Below, in pieces: positions 31,401 to 42,843 of a stretch of DNA of 64,000 nt. This stretch comes from Margaritifera margaritifera (Eukaryota > Mollusca > Bivalvia > Unionida > Margaritiferidae). Under the pieces are notes generated by a model, which was not told the DNA's origin, did not search any database, and worked only from the letters and a program-made list of their open reading frames with translations. Where the stretch lies: positions 3,992,501 through 4,056,500 of the forward strand of contig JAQPZY010001638.1 in assembly GCA_029931535.1 (NCBI GenBank). The letters run 5' to 3'. Numbering within the stretch: the first letter of the stretch is position 1; every line of letters starts with the position of its first letter. The translations under genes and the position numbers were made by a program.

Positions 31401-34400
31401 ACTTGAGTGGTGCAGACCAAAAACTAGAAACTAATCTTGCTTAGCTGTTACCAAGGGAATTATTTAGGAGTAGGGATATTAAAGGTATTTCCTATTTGGT
31501 TGACCCCCATTAATATCTTTTATATTTAGTAGAAAAACAAAAACGAAACAATAATGATAACTCATAATCGAGTACATACAAATATTCCAGTGGTAGAGCC
31601 GGTTGATACAAAAATACTTTCGGTAGTGATGCAAGCATGAAACTTTGCAGAAATACTCTACAAAGACAACTTTAAGAGGCAAATATTTTAGCATGGTAAA
31701 TTTCGTTCACTTTCAAAATGGTCATCATAGTAAATCAAAATGGCCTCCAAAAGCCAGCTTTGCACTAGAACAAGAGTACCTTGCTACAAAATTATCCTAA
31801 TTACAATTGAAAAATGAAAATTATTGAGCAAAGTCAGCTCAAAACTAAGTGTACGATTCTCATCGCTACATCAGAGTAACACTGATTACTCAGAATCCGC
31901 CTCAGTCTCTATTTTTAATTTACGATGAATAGTAATTACTTCACAATAGAGGCTTAACAATTAGAAGGGAAACCGTAATATATGATTTTGGAGTTTTTAG
32001 GTGAAGTAATGAATATTGCCTATATTTGACTTTTTGTCCCAGTTTTTTAAAAGAAAAACAAAAGAAAATAGTTATGATGAAGTCGTCGTCAGTGGCGACA
32101 ACCACACCAAAATAAATGCTTTTTTTTCTCAATACCATAACTCCACTGATATTCAAGCAACACATAATAGTTTGGGTACTATATTTAAAGTGAATATATT
32201 TTTTGTGCTAATATGAATATGCCCCCAAAGCTGGAGAGAAATAAGATTAAATGTGCTGCAGTTTTTAATCTTTTTGGCAAGTACACACAAGGTAGTGCAT
32301 GTTGGGCCAGAACAATAATATTTACAGTTACCTGTAAATTCTCTTTTTTTCTGTAAACTGAATTTAAGTAATTTTGCCATTATCCTGCTTCTGATGATAG
32401 CGATGTGTGATTTGGTTACCATTTTCCCACCCCAGGTTTCAACCCACACGCAGCAGAACTTTTTTCTATAGGCTGAAATGTATGTGGTTGAACCTTTATA
32501 CTGGATATAAAGTATGTGTGGTCAAACATTTGTATGCCAGCCTATTTTACCAAATTCTGCTGAGTGGTATGTTTGTCTTCTTGTCTTGCATGTTGTGGAA
32601 AAGCCGCTTTGTTTGTGGTATTTGCATTATAAGATACATTAATATTTAGCAAACAAATCAAATCTTGCGTCGTTCATTTTTTCGCGTACCGGCTCAAACA
32701 TAAATGATAACAGTAAACCCTTCCAAAAAGCCACGTGTGTATCTTCAACTGATGTCAGCATGTGTCAAATTTTAACAAATATTTGTGTTGTATCCTCGAA
32801 AATACTCCAGACTTTCTTTGGTACGAAATACAAAACTAGTACCATAAACAATATGAACTTGAAGTAGGAAGTACATCAGCCATGGATCCTAGGGCCTCAA
32901 TTTTGTAATGGACTGGATTCCACCGGAAGTATTTCCCTATCTCGAAAGCTATCCAAAGCTTTTCAACACCAGAATTGCTGAAAACAGAGTGTGCAGTTCG
33001 GACAGTATCTGTAAAGTCTGTATATGTACAGTACCACTGTTTACGACTTCATTGCGACCCTCATTTGCAGCATTATTTGCATACACACAAATCCTTGTAA
33101 CAGATTCTTCATAAATCGGGGTGACAACCCATTTTATTGACGTGGATGGTTACTTCCTACATTTTCACGCCTGATTACGACAATTGTATTTGGATTTTCA
33201 TTAAGACATTAAATGCAAGTTGCAAGAGAATCGAACAAGTATGTTTTATTGTCATCTACTTTTAAGAGCTATTTTAAATAATAGAGGTACCCTTCTGAAA
33301 ACTACAACCTTGTGCCTCATTTTCGCTCCCTTCTAAATATTAAATAAGATTTTATGTCTCTAAGTATCATGTCCGTCCTTATATAAGACAGCTGAAGGAT
33401 TCTGATGCATGATAATGTGTGCATACTTATCAAATTCGATAGCAGCTTCTTCGGTTCTAGAATAAACCAAGCAGCCTCAGCTATGATTATTACGTCTTGG
33501 TTCATTATCTGGGATCTGTACGCAAATGTCAGGTTTCTTATTTAGTTCTTATACTGACCCACCCTTTTTGCTTCATTTCATTGGCACCTTGTTTCCGGTT
33601 CTTGTTTCAGAATGAAAAGTGTCAATTTGTTCCTTTTCATGAGATCAGAGAATGCTACCTTCTCTTTCTATTCAGAACTGTATCGTATTTGGTTTTTCTT
33701 GTCAATCTGAGTTTTGTAAGCGTTACAGACCTTTGGGTCTGCGATTTATGTTATATCAAGGACAATACGATCTTTTTCTTCTTCTTGAAAGGGCTCCCCC
33801 AATGTATATTTTTTTTCTTCAAAGTTTCAGAAGACAAAATCAGCATGCCCAAAGTGTGTACCAGAATTGTGCAGGAGTGCCAGAAAATAACACAGTACAT
33901 TGTAAACAACATTATGTAGCAAATGTGTGCACAACCAAACCTAGCCTGATGAGTGAACCGAGTAAATGCCACAACTATGCCAGAACGAAATCACACATAA
34001 ATCTACGTGCCAGAAATGTGAAACAATAATACCATCATTCAAGTTTATTTCACTGACAATATTCTCTCTGTATTCTATTTTTGTCATAACTAACTTTGCA
34101 TGATAAAAACAAACCTTGTGACAGATTGAGGGTCTTCATATATTTGAGCTCAATGAATGAAGGTTTCTGAAGATTAACTGCTCTAGATCATTAATCTTGA
34201 AACATATTCCACGATTTCCTTAATATTAAAAGTAAATGTGACTTATTATAATTAATATAATCATGTATGTCTTCGGTGATTATGATATTTGTTGATAGAA
34301 AATAATAACCTGGACATGTCTGAAGTAACTCTCTTGCAAAAAACAAATTTTATTATGCAAAAATATTCTGATCAGGTCAATTCAATTTAAACGTCATTGT

Positions 34401-34976
34401 ACGAGCTCTTTCAACAAAAGTAAATAAATAAATAAATTTATAAAATCATTGAAATACAATAATTTAGTGTATGATTTCTTTTTTTAAATTCATGTATAAA
34501 TATGTGTTTTGATGATATGCAAAGATTGCACAGATGGAGATGTCATCGAATTGATGTTGTTGTAGAAATAATAAAATAACACATTCATCAGATTATAGAT
34601 TTTTGAACTAAATTTTCTTTATGTCATTCCCTATCTGGATCTGTAGCTGAGTGGATCTGTTACCGTTCATCAGATTTGAAGCCTCTCCTCCATGTTTAGT
34701 TCTTGTGGAAGATATCCACCAAATTTTAAAGAAGAGTGAATTGATAGAGTCTCAAATATTATGTTTTTTATTCCAATTTTGTAAATATAAACTTTAAGTG
34801 TAGTGCAATTGATGGTGATGCTGAAACATCTGTATTTCAAAGGAAAGTAGTGTATGGTTATCTTGAGGACAATGTTTTGGTAAGTTGCAATTATTTCAAG
34901 TTCAGAATTGCATTCTACACTGCTTACAAGTATATAAATCCAAACACTTGAAGTAAATGCACTGAAACCAGACACT
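28456..34976. other. 6.5-kb stretch without a supported gene
   Basis: Holds a short CATA/CATG-rich repeat at 28825-28868 and many short frames. The longest are two overlapping plus frames, 33497-33919 (140 codons) and 33652-34029 (125 codons). They read the same DNA in different frames, neither has a recognised domain, and a pyrimidine tract with ttcag near 33810-33831 could be a chance acceptor. About 30415-30600 has weak similarity to 42150-42310 and 48215-48410. A minus frame at 32153-32449 is also unrecognised. Confidence 0.35.
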
Positions 34977-37720
34977 TTCAGACTTAGTACAGCGCTTAAT
35001 CTTTAGAATCTCTAAGCTCTTTACAATATTAGTTAACACTTAATGTCATATATATGGACACGATTACAAAAACAAACACCATGAAATTACAGACAAAAAA
35101 CATGCTGAAAATAATTAAGCCAAGGAACCATTGCTAAATCTTAAGTCTGTTCTTGCAGTCGAAATAGATGAGTTTTATGAGCACTCTTGAATGAGAAAAC
35201 AGTGTCATTGTGTCTACTTCAACGGGCAATTCGTTCCAGGTAGCTGGCCCTGGTACGCAAAAGAACGTTGTCCGTAGGACTTCGTTTTGATAGTAGGCAT
35301 AATGAGAATACAAGTGTCGGAAGAAGAATATAGAATGGGTGTACACGATGCTGAGGTCCGATAGGTATTTTGGACTGGAGGCAGTGAACGAAATGTAGCA
35401 TAGAGAACAGATTCTGTGTTTGATTCCGGAGCGAACAGGTAACCAGTGGATGGTACATAGCAGGGTTCTTGGTATTCTAAGGATGATCCGAGCAGCTGTA
35501 TTTTGAACTTGTTGAAGTTTCTGTAGAAGATACTGCGACGAACCAGATAAAAGAGAATTACAATAGTCCAGTCTAGAGAACACTAAGGAACCCACAAGTG
35601 TTTTAGTGGCATCAACTGAAAGAAAATTGCGAATGGAGCTGATACGTTTCAGCTCCAGATATGCAAGCTTTGCATATGTTCATGACATGTTGGTGTAATG
35701 AGAGAGTACCGTCGAGAGTGACACCTAGGTTTTGTACTGATTGTGTGAATTTAATGTTGGTGTTGCTGATACTTATTGCTTGAGGAAAAAGATGGGAATG
35801 AGAACGTCTTTGTGTGATGATCAGAATGGCTTCAGTTTTATCATCATTCATCTGCAGCTTTTTACATGTCATCCATGACTTCACATCATAAATGCACATC
35901 TCTACGGCTTAGATGGTAGCATGGGTGTCATCAGCGTACAATTGGTGAGACACCGGATGACGATCTATGACACTAGAGAATGGGTGAGTGTATAGAATGA
36001 AGAGAACGGGTCCAAGAACAGACCCCCTGTGTAATACCAAAACATAGATCAACTGGGCTGGAAAGTTTTCCATTTACGGACACAATTTGTGTCCTGTCGA
36101 CTAAGTATGACTTAAACCATAGTAAGACTGTATCAAGAATGTTAAATACATGCTGGAGACGGTGAAGTAATATATCAAGGAGGGTGAGGACAGTAATGTT
36201 TCCACTATCCAAAGCAGAGAGAAGATCATTAAAAAGTTTCAGAAGAGTAGTTTCGGTACTGTAGCGAGGGCGATATGCAGACTGTAAATTCCTAAAAAGA
36301 CTATTTATATTCAGATGAGATACCAGCTGGGACAGAACAAAGTTTTGTAAGATTTTTTTACATGAATGGGAGGTTAGAAACAGGACGGTAGTTTTTTTTA
36401 AATCGTTAGGGTCAAGCGTTGGTTTTTTCAACACAGGCTTTATAGCAGTTTTGGAAAATGATGGGAATTTCTCAGATGAGAGAGAAGTATTAATAGCATC
36501 GGTTAGTGAAGGCAATATTGAATCTAAGCACTCAAGCAGCAGTGATGTCGGAATCGGATCAATTTCATATGACGTTGGGGCACTCTTCATCATGATTTTA
36601 CGTAAGAAATCAGTAGAGACATGCTCAATTGCTGTTGAAGGTTGCCTTTGAAATTATGTGCCACAACTGTGTGGTGACGATGAGTCAATTGCAATTGTAT
36701 TGTCAAGATGATTTCTAATGGGTTGCAATTTGTCACGGAAGCAATTTGCAAAAGGGTTCTCTTTTAGCAGTGCGAGGCTTTTCCCTAACACTGCTATACC
36801 ACGGAGAACACTTCTGAATGGATAATCTGCACATGGTTGTTGGGGCATGTTTGTCAAGCAATGAACGCAAGCACTTATCAAGTTGTTCTGCTGTAGGAGG
36901 TAACACAGTTGTTAGGTTTGCTTGGATGCCATGCATTAAATGGGTTCTATTAATCACACGGAGATTTCTCTAAGTAGCAAACAAAGATGGAGAATTAGGA
37001 ACTGATACGTCGAGCTGGCATATGATATATAGGTGATCTGATCCAAGTTCGTCGGACACCAAAGAAGACTATAATATTAGCATCAGGTCTAATGAAGAAA
37101 TATGTGACCATGTTTTTAGGTGGGTTGTCTAACTGAATGTTCGAGGTAAAAAACGTGAATTGAATCTAGGAGTTTTGATGTGTATGGGTTTCCAGGACAG
37201 TCAAAGTGAAAGTTAAAATCTCCAAAAATAATCAGACTGCCACCTATCGAATTTCCATAATCTAGGAGGTTATGAAACTGTTCCAAAAACAGAGATTCAG
37301 TCAGTTTGTTTATTCGACTAGGATGAGGGTGGTAGAGGCACAAACAAAATTGGACTGTCCTTTGTTCCATTGTGAGGGTGGCTTAGACCAGTTCAAACGA
37401 CGTGTGGTCGAAATTGAAGGTTGCAGTGGCGGGGAAACGACTTGATGGAGTAACCAGGGGGTGTTAAATCCGCGCACTTTGGCTCATCGCCTCATGTTTT
37501 TAGCCATGTTTATGTCAGGAAAAGTTATCGATATCCTGATCCTTGATTAAGTTGACTATTTCTGTGCGCTTTTTCAGTGGCCCAACTGATTGGGCGTTGA
37601 ATTGAATTGTGCTATGTGCAGTTGTTGCTCAGACCTAAAGGTTACTGATTGAAGAGGAACGTGAATTAAATTGTTCAAATTAACGGTCGAGTTTTCAAAT
37701 CACTGTGAAGGAAAGGGTGA
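34977..37720 (-). pseudogene. decayed L2/CR1-type LINE, nearly full length
   Basis: Minus-strand order: FNAQSVG...KRTEIVNLIKDQDI (start of the endonuclease, about 37540-37605), IIFGDFNFHFDCPGNPY (endonuclease core, about 37185-37240), then LLDKHAP (about 36835-36860). Next are EIDPIPTSLLLECLDSILP (about 36500-36570), the RT palm with SAYRPRYSTET (about 36240-36290) and an LLDILLHRL stretch where motif A should be. QGV then frameshifts into GSVLGP (about 35995-36030), followed by YADD (35927-35938), QSVQNLGVTLD (about 35715-35750), FSRLDYCNSLL (about 35550-35580) and a CVPGPATWNELPVEVD tail (about 35215-35265). The 3' end probably includes the paired gagcttagagattct / taagcgctgt sequences near 34985-35030. 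Motif A is deleted, with at least four frame breaks. Dead element. Confidence 0.9.
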
Positions 37721-39800
37721 AAAGGAGATAACTTGATTTTTTCTTCCTGTTCTACGCTGGCCGGCTTTGAAACAACGTGAAGATGAATGTAGTTCAATGT
37801 CGTTTAGTCTAGTGCACAATATAGTATGGAGCGCCGAGGAGTGGTTAATTAATGCAATTAACGAAACGTCATTCACTAGATAATTACCATAAAATTTTTA
37901 TCTGATTGTCTATTATAAATAAGTGGAATAGGATTTTCAAAGTTCACGAGACAACATCCCTATTTTCGTCTCTTTCGTGTCTCCGCTATGTTAGATATCG
38001 ATTTTAATCACACGAGCTTCAAATAGTTATGTTTTAACAAAACTATAAGCTCCAGAGACGGTAACATTTGTTTTCTTCTCCGAATAACCGCAAATGTTGA
38101 TGTATTTGAAAATATAAATATATTAGATATGGTTAGCATTGGAAATGTGCATTAGTAAGTTGTATATAAAAAAAATAATATTTCAAGACGTGATCATGTA
38201 TTGTGTGATGCACCTTGCCTGGCCATAACCTTATAAAAGCATAAAAATTACAAGACAAATCGAAACATTTTCACGTTACTCTGAGTTTAATAAACAGTAC
38301 AAACTCTGGCATATGTGTTTTGCAACTTTTAAACTGCTAGTTTTAAAAAGTTGTTCTTTGTTATCGTATTTTTTTACATACATCTATCACAACAGGTTGT
38401 CCATATACAAAGAACCACCAATAGCAAAGCTTGTCCCGTCTAATAATAGTAACCACGTGCTGAGTGAAGGTGAATCATTGCAATCGTTAAGGATATGCAC
38501 AACAGTCTCGTGCACACCATGAAAGGTTAATCCTGAGTATCAGCCAATCACAGCTTGACGTTATATAATTAAATCTGCTGAGCAAAACATGTGTGCTAAT
38601 TCCTTCAAAGTGCTAAATTATGAACTGTTGCAGTATTAGGCAAAAAATTTGAATCATACCAATAAAATAAATCTGAACAAAATTATTCAGCAGTTCGTTC
38701 ATTAATAACTTATCAACAGAACTGGCTCGCAATCGTGTGGAAAGAACAATTTTGAATAAAGTCGAATTGTATGGAAAGTCGATGGACACAAAACATACGG
38801 TATAAGTTACGGTCCTTTCGAGTTCATTTCTGAAAATAGTCGATATTTTGGTTTGATATCAATACAAATCTGTAGGAAGTCGAACTTTTATTTGCAAATA
38901 ATGACTGGGTGTGCCAATTTAATATTCTTTTGATACCTATCTGCAACTATCGTTTCTCGTTATTTTTACACGAGAGGGCGATATACAAACAGTTTTTAGC
39001 ACAGACTTGGTGATAAATTAATTTTATGTCTGTTTTGCATAACATTTATTAGAAAAAGGGATGTTTTCTGTATATCTCACGACATTTAAACAGCAAACAA
39101 AGAGCGGTACAGACAATCATGTTTTAATTAAATTAGAAGCTAACATTTATCAGCTTCCTTGATACATTGCCATGTAAACAAAGAGTCAAAGTAACGCAAC
39201 GAAAACGTTTCATATGTAGAATGCCTATGTACGATGATTCATTTTCCGACATGAGATAGTTATCTATTGATTATTTCTTACACATAAAACTATTCCTAGT
39301 ACGGATGATATAAAACCTGGACGATTTGAAAGATCAGACAATTTGATCAGCAGAAATTATCTGCAAGAGTTTCAATCTGCTGCAGGCATAGAATATATGT
39401 GGGAAGTTTCTGAGAGAAACATCGAACATTTTGACCATCATATATGAAGAATACTCACAGACTGATGTCAATACCAAAATACTTAGCTGCGTCGTAAGTT
39501 AAACGAATTAATGTAACTTACGATTCACACGTGTGTTAGTGTCTTCACTTCTTTTGTTACGTTATGGCCGTCTTTATTTTCTCATGCATGTTGTTATCCA
39601 CTCAATGACAAATTCTACAAAGGAAGTACACAAAGATCAAAGCATTGAAGAGGCAAAATGGTTACGAAATTTCTTCAATTTGCATAACTAATAAACTCGA
39701 CATAAATTGTAAATAGCGTTATATACTTTCAATGTGAAGCATTTGGCATCAGCATCTAATTTAATGAGATATAAACCACTTTCTAAATATATCGTTTTTG
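37721..39800. other. gene-free AT-rich stretch
   Basis: Short frames only (for example plus 38313-38522). No repeat or RNA gene recognised. A TTTATT at 39573-39578 would be an AATAAA signal on the minus strand, 223 bp past the stop of the candidate exon at 39801-40053. Confidence 0.4.
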
Positions 39801-40053
39801 TCATACAAAGTTTTCGGACAATGAATTAATGACAACCGCTTTGTATTTTAAAATTCCTTCTTCAAAAGTCGTTAATGATGCTCCTGAACGAAAATACACT
39901 AAAAATACTCTCACCAGACTATATCTAGTAATTTTATCAAGTAGGAACTGGAAATTAAGAAAAATGCAAACAATGCCAAGATTTTTAAAGAAAGTTATTG
40001 ATCCGGCGATGGTCCCCAGCTGATTGGATCGATAATACAGCGCATTTTCCAAC
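39801..40053 (-). CDS. candidate 3' terminal exon of an unrecognised gene
   Basis: On the minus strand a textbook splice acceptor (ttttctttacag, then G) abuts a frame of 83 codons ending in TGA at 39801-39803. The encoded segment mixes a hydrophobic, membrane-like stretch (GIVCIFLNFQFLL) with charged and polar flanks, and ends YKAVVINSLSENFV. I do not recognise a family. A minus-strand AATAAA lies 223 bp downstream. The frame also continues open through the acceptor to an ATG at 40080-40082, so a chance frame is possible. No upstream exon was found in this window. Confidence 0.28.
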
Positions 40054-40468
40054 CTGTAAAGAAAATATAAAATCAATTCCACTGAGCATAATTCATGCCG
40101 TCAGGTGAGAATAAATTATATTTTTGATCAAGTATATTTAATATTATATCTATACTATCATACTAGTTCGTGCCTGGATAATTTGAATGTATGTGGTAAA
40201 TTTTTATTTAAACGAATTGTGAGCAAGTCACACCTCAGGTCTAATGTTTAATGTTAGAGACGGGATTTAAATTTCATTGTTGAAAAGTACGCCGATTGAA
40301 AATTTGTCCAGTCGAGGAAATATTTGATAGTTTCATACTTTGTATGCTATTCAAAGGTACAATACAAAAAAGGAACAACTGAATGAAATTAATGAAAGCA
40401 AACACTGCCTGAGGTGCTTCGTTGCTATTTTTACAACATGTTTTTATTTTTATTTTTAAAAAATGGAA

Positions 40469-40471
<3 letters not shown>

Positions 40472-40505
<34 letters not shown>
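40472..40505. repeat. (TA)n microsatellite
   Basis: 17 TA units. Confidence 0.95.
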
Positions 40506-40507
<2 letters not shown>

Positions 40508-41695
40508 CAACATACGTTGAATGTCGTAGCATCTTAATCTTAACCACACCATTTTATGCCTCCCTTGAAATTCTTGTTTTATATTTCAGCTTGTTTTATG
40601 TTTCAATATCTGAAAAGCATTAATACTAACGCATTATTGACAGAATACTCTAAAAAATAACAAACTAGGAGATGACTCCAGATTGGCCATAAATGACGCA
40701 AGGTAATGTGATGTAATGATCACTGAAACATTATTTTAAGGATGTTTGCATTTGTAAAATCAAAGTTTACTGCGAAACTCGAAATTACCTGACTATTCAA
40801 TTATTATGTCATCCATATGAGGTCACTTGTTAATTCAGTGAGTCACAGCGTCACGAACTCTGGGAGACATTGGACTAAATTTGACGTGACTGCAACTTCT
40901 GTCTCTTATCAAATAATTAAAAATAATAATGTTGATAAAATTTCAGCAATCGCAATAGAAGCTCTGTTTAAAAAAAACCGATGAGTCAACAAAAGTAAAC
41001 TGCACTTAGGGAAATCAATAACGATTTACGAACTGCGGTAAATCAGTCTCGCATGCTTTTTGTGTCGGAATTCCGCAAGTGGAGCAACCTCGGCCTTTTC
41101 TGTCAAGTCAGAAAATACCTCCGATGTGTGAGTCAGATTGATTTCCCTATTTTGGGGAAAATACAAAACAATTTGCACAACATTCTTGCACAACAAAGTA
41201 GTATTTAGTCTATTTCCTGAAAGTATATAGAGTAAATAGCAGGTCATTGAAACATATCCAAGCGAAGAAATATATAATTGACTGAAATTAGCATTCAAAT
41301 CTTATTTTTCTAATGAGTCAATACTTTGTTTTTATGTACACAGTTGCATTAATAAAAGTAAAAATGGCTGCCTCTGCCAAACATCCGATTTTTTTTTCTT
41401 CCAAAAAGTGCGATAAGGCTGTTATTGGGAATTCCAACGTGAAAATAATAATTATGTCATGGTGCAAAATTCACTCACCAACATTCATTTTTCTCGATGT
41501 ACCTGATAAGAGGGATCTGTTCTCTTCGACCTGTGCAAACATTAATGCATTTTAAAATACTAATTCAGCTATTTTTTTATGGACATTTGGTTAGAGGGTA
41601 TTGTTTTCTATACCTTTTCTATACAATGACTTTTACTTGCTGATATATATTTGACTTTGTGTAGCGAAATAAAATGTACATAAAACCGATACATT

Positions 41696-41727
41696 TTGTT
41701 GTTGTTGTTGTGGTGGTGGTGGTGGTT
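41696..41727. repeat. (TTG)n(TGG)n microsatellite
   Basis: Six TTG-type triplets followed by five TGG triplets. Confidence 0.9.
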
Positions 41728-42456
41728 TGATTTGCTTAAACTCTTAACTTAGTAAAAATGTCCATTTTTCAAAACATTTAAATGCTCCTACATTTCACCA
41801 GCTTTTATCGTTAGGGAAACGGGTCGATTATCTTCATTTAGCTTGATCAAGGATGTGTTGTAACCAGTATTAAAATAATCATCTGTCAGCTCTAGTCATC
41901 TTTTTTTCTTACCGTTTTTATACTTGGCAACCTTGTTTATGATAAAATCCCATTGTTCCAACCAGAGATACATTTATTACAAAATAGTGGAAGCTGATAA
42001 ATATGTGAGCGTAAATTGAAACAAGAACTAGGTATGTTGATGAAAAGGCAACCTTAATCTTTGGAGAAAAAAACATTATTAATGACCATTTTTTATTATA
42101 TCATTAAAGTAATTTATTGTTTGATAATACGAGTGCCAATTAACAAATTATTAGAATGAAGTTCTTGTTTGTTTTAATCAAAGAATATTTTTCATGTCAC
42201 GATATTTCGAATAGGACAGATTCGTTTAGTTAGACTGCTGATTAGATAGAAGGAGTAAATGGTATTATACGGGGAAACCTCATTATTGGAAAGACAAATC
42301 ACACATGAGTCCATTAGAAACCCCATCCAAAAATGACACTGCACAACACTGTCACCAGCTGTTTACCTTTTCAACACGTAGGACTTAACATACAAATCAA
42401 AGATCACATCATCAAAAAAATAGTTGGAAGTTACCCGATGGACTATAATGGTTCAC

Positions 42457-42544
42457 CATCTTCGCTAACCAAGGGTCGTCAATACACTTCGTTCGACATC
42501 AGTGTGAAAATAAGTGGATCGACGAACCTTGGCTACCGAAGATG
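42457..42544. mobile_element. 88-bp miniature inverted-repeat element
   Basis: The left arm catcttcgctaaccaagg continues with gtcgtc. The reverse complement of the right arm is catcttcggtagccaagg followed by ttcgtc. Only three or four of about 24 positions differ. The arms flank about 40 bp with no coding capacity. Outside the arms are ggttcac on the left and ggtttcac (one base in) on the right, a possible but imperfect target duplication. A plus frame (42333-42545) running through it is an artefact. Confidence 0.65.
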
Positions 42545-42813
42545 AGGTTTCACATACTTGGTTTCAGATTGCTCTCCAATGACTCAGGCAAATAACGGCA
42601 CTCTCTGCATAGACTGTGTGACCCCGGGGTACTTTTTTCGTTGAAATTTGGCGAAGAAAAGATGACAAGATAACAATAATAGTGCTAGAGTTGTCTGGTA
42701 AAGGTTTAACATTTCTGTAATTTCTGTTACTTTTTACAAATCCCTTGAAAATGAGGCATAATCCAACACAGGCGTTTCTGCAATAAAGTGGCTAATTTAC
42801 ACTCGTGGTGATA

Positions 42814-42843
42814 GTGGCATTTCGAGCAAAGCGAGAATGCCAC
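42814..42843. other. 30-nt hairpin
   Basis: The arms gtggcatttcg and cgagaatgccac pair for 8 bp (gtggcatt with aatgccac) plus 3 bp past a one-base bulge, around a 7-nt loop. Function unknown; it may be the tip of a miniature element. Confidence 0.5.

Noticed and set aside
33497..34029. Two overlapping frames of 140 and 125 codons
   Set aside because: They are the longest unexplained frames outside the LINE at 36 kb, but they contradict each other in frame, are Phe/Leu-rich through T-runs, and show no recognisable domain or conserved motif.
37416..37430. Another CAGTGGCGG transposon end
   Set aside because: The sequence lies in the endonuclease-coding part of the LINE and has no matching inverted end or G-run nearby.
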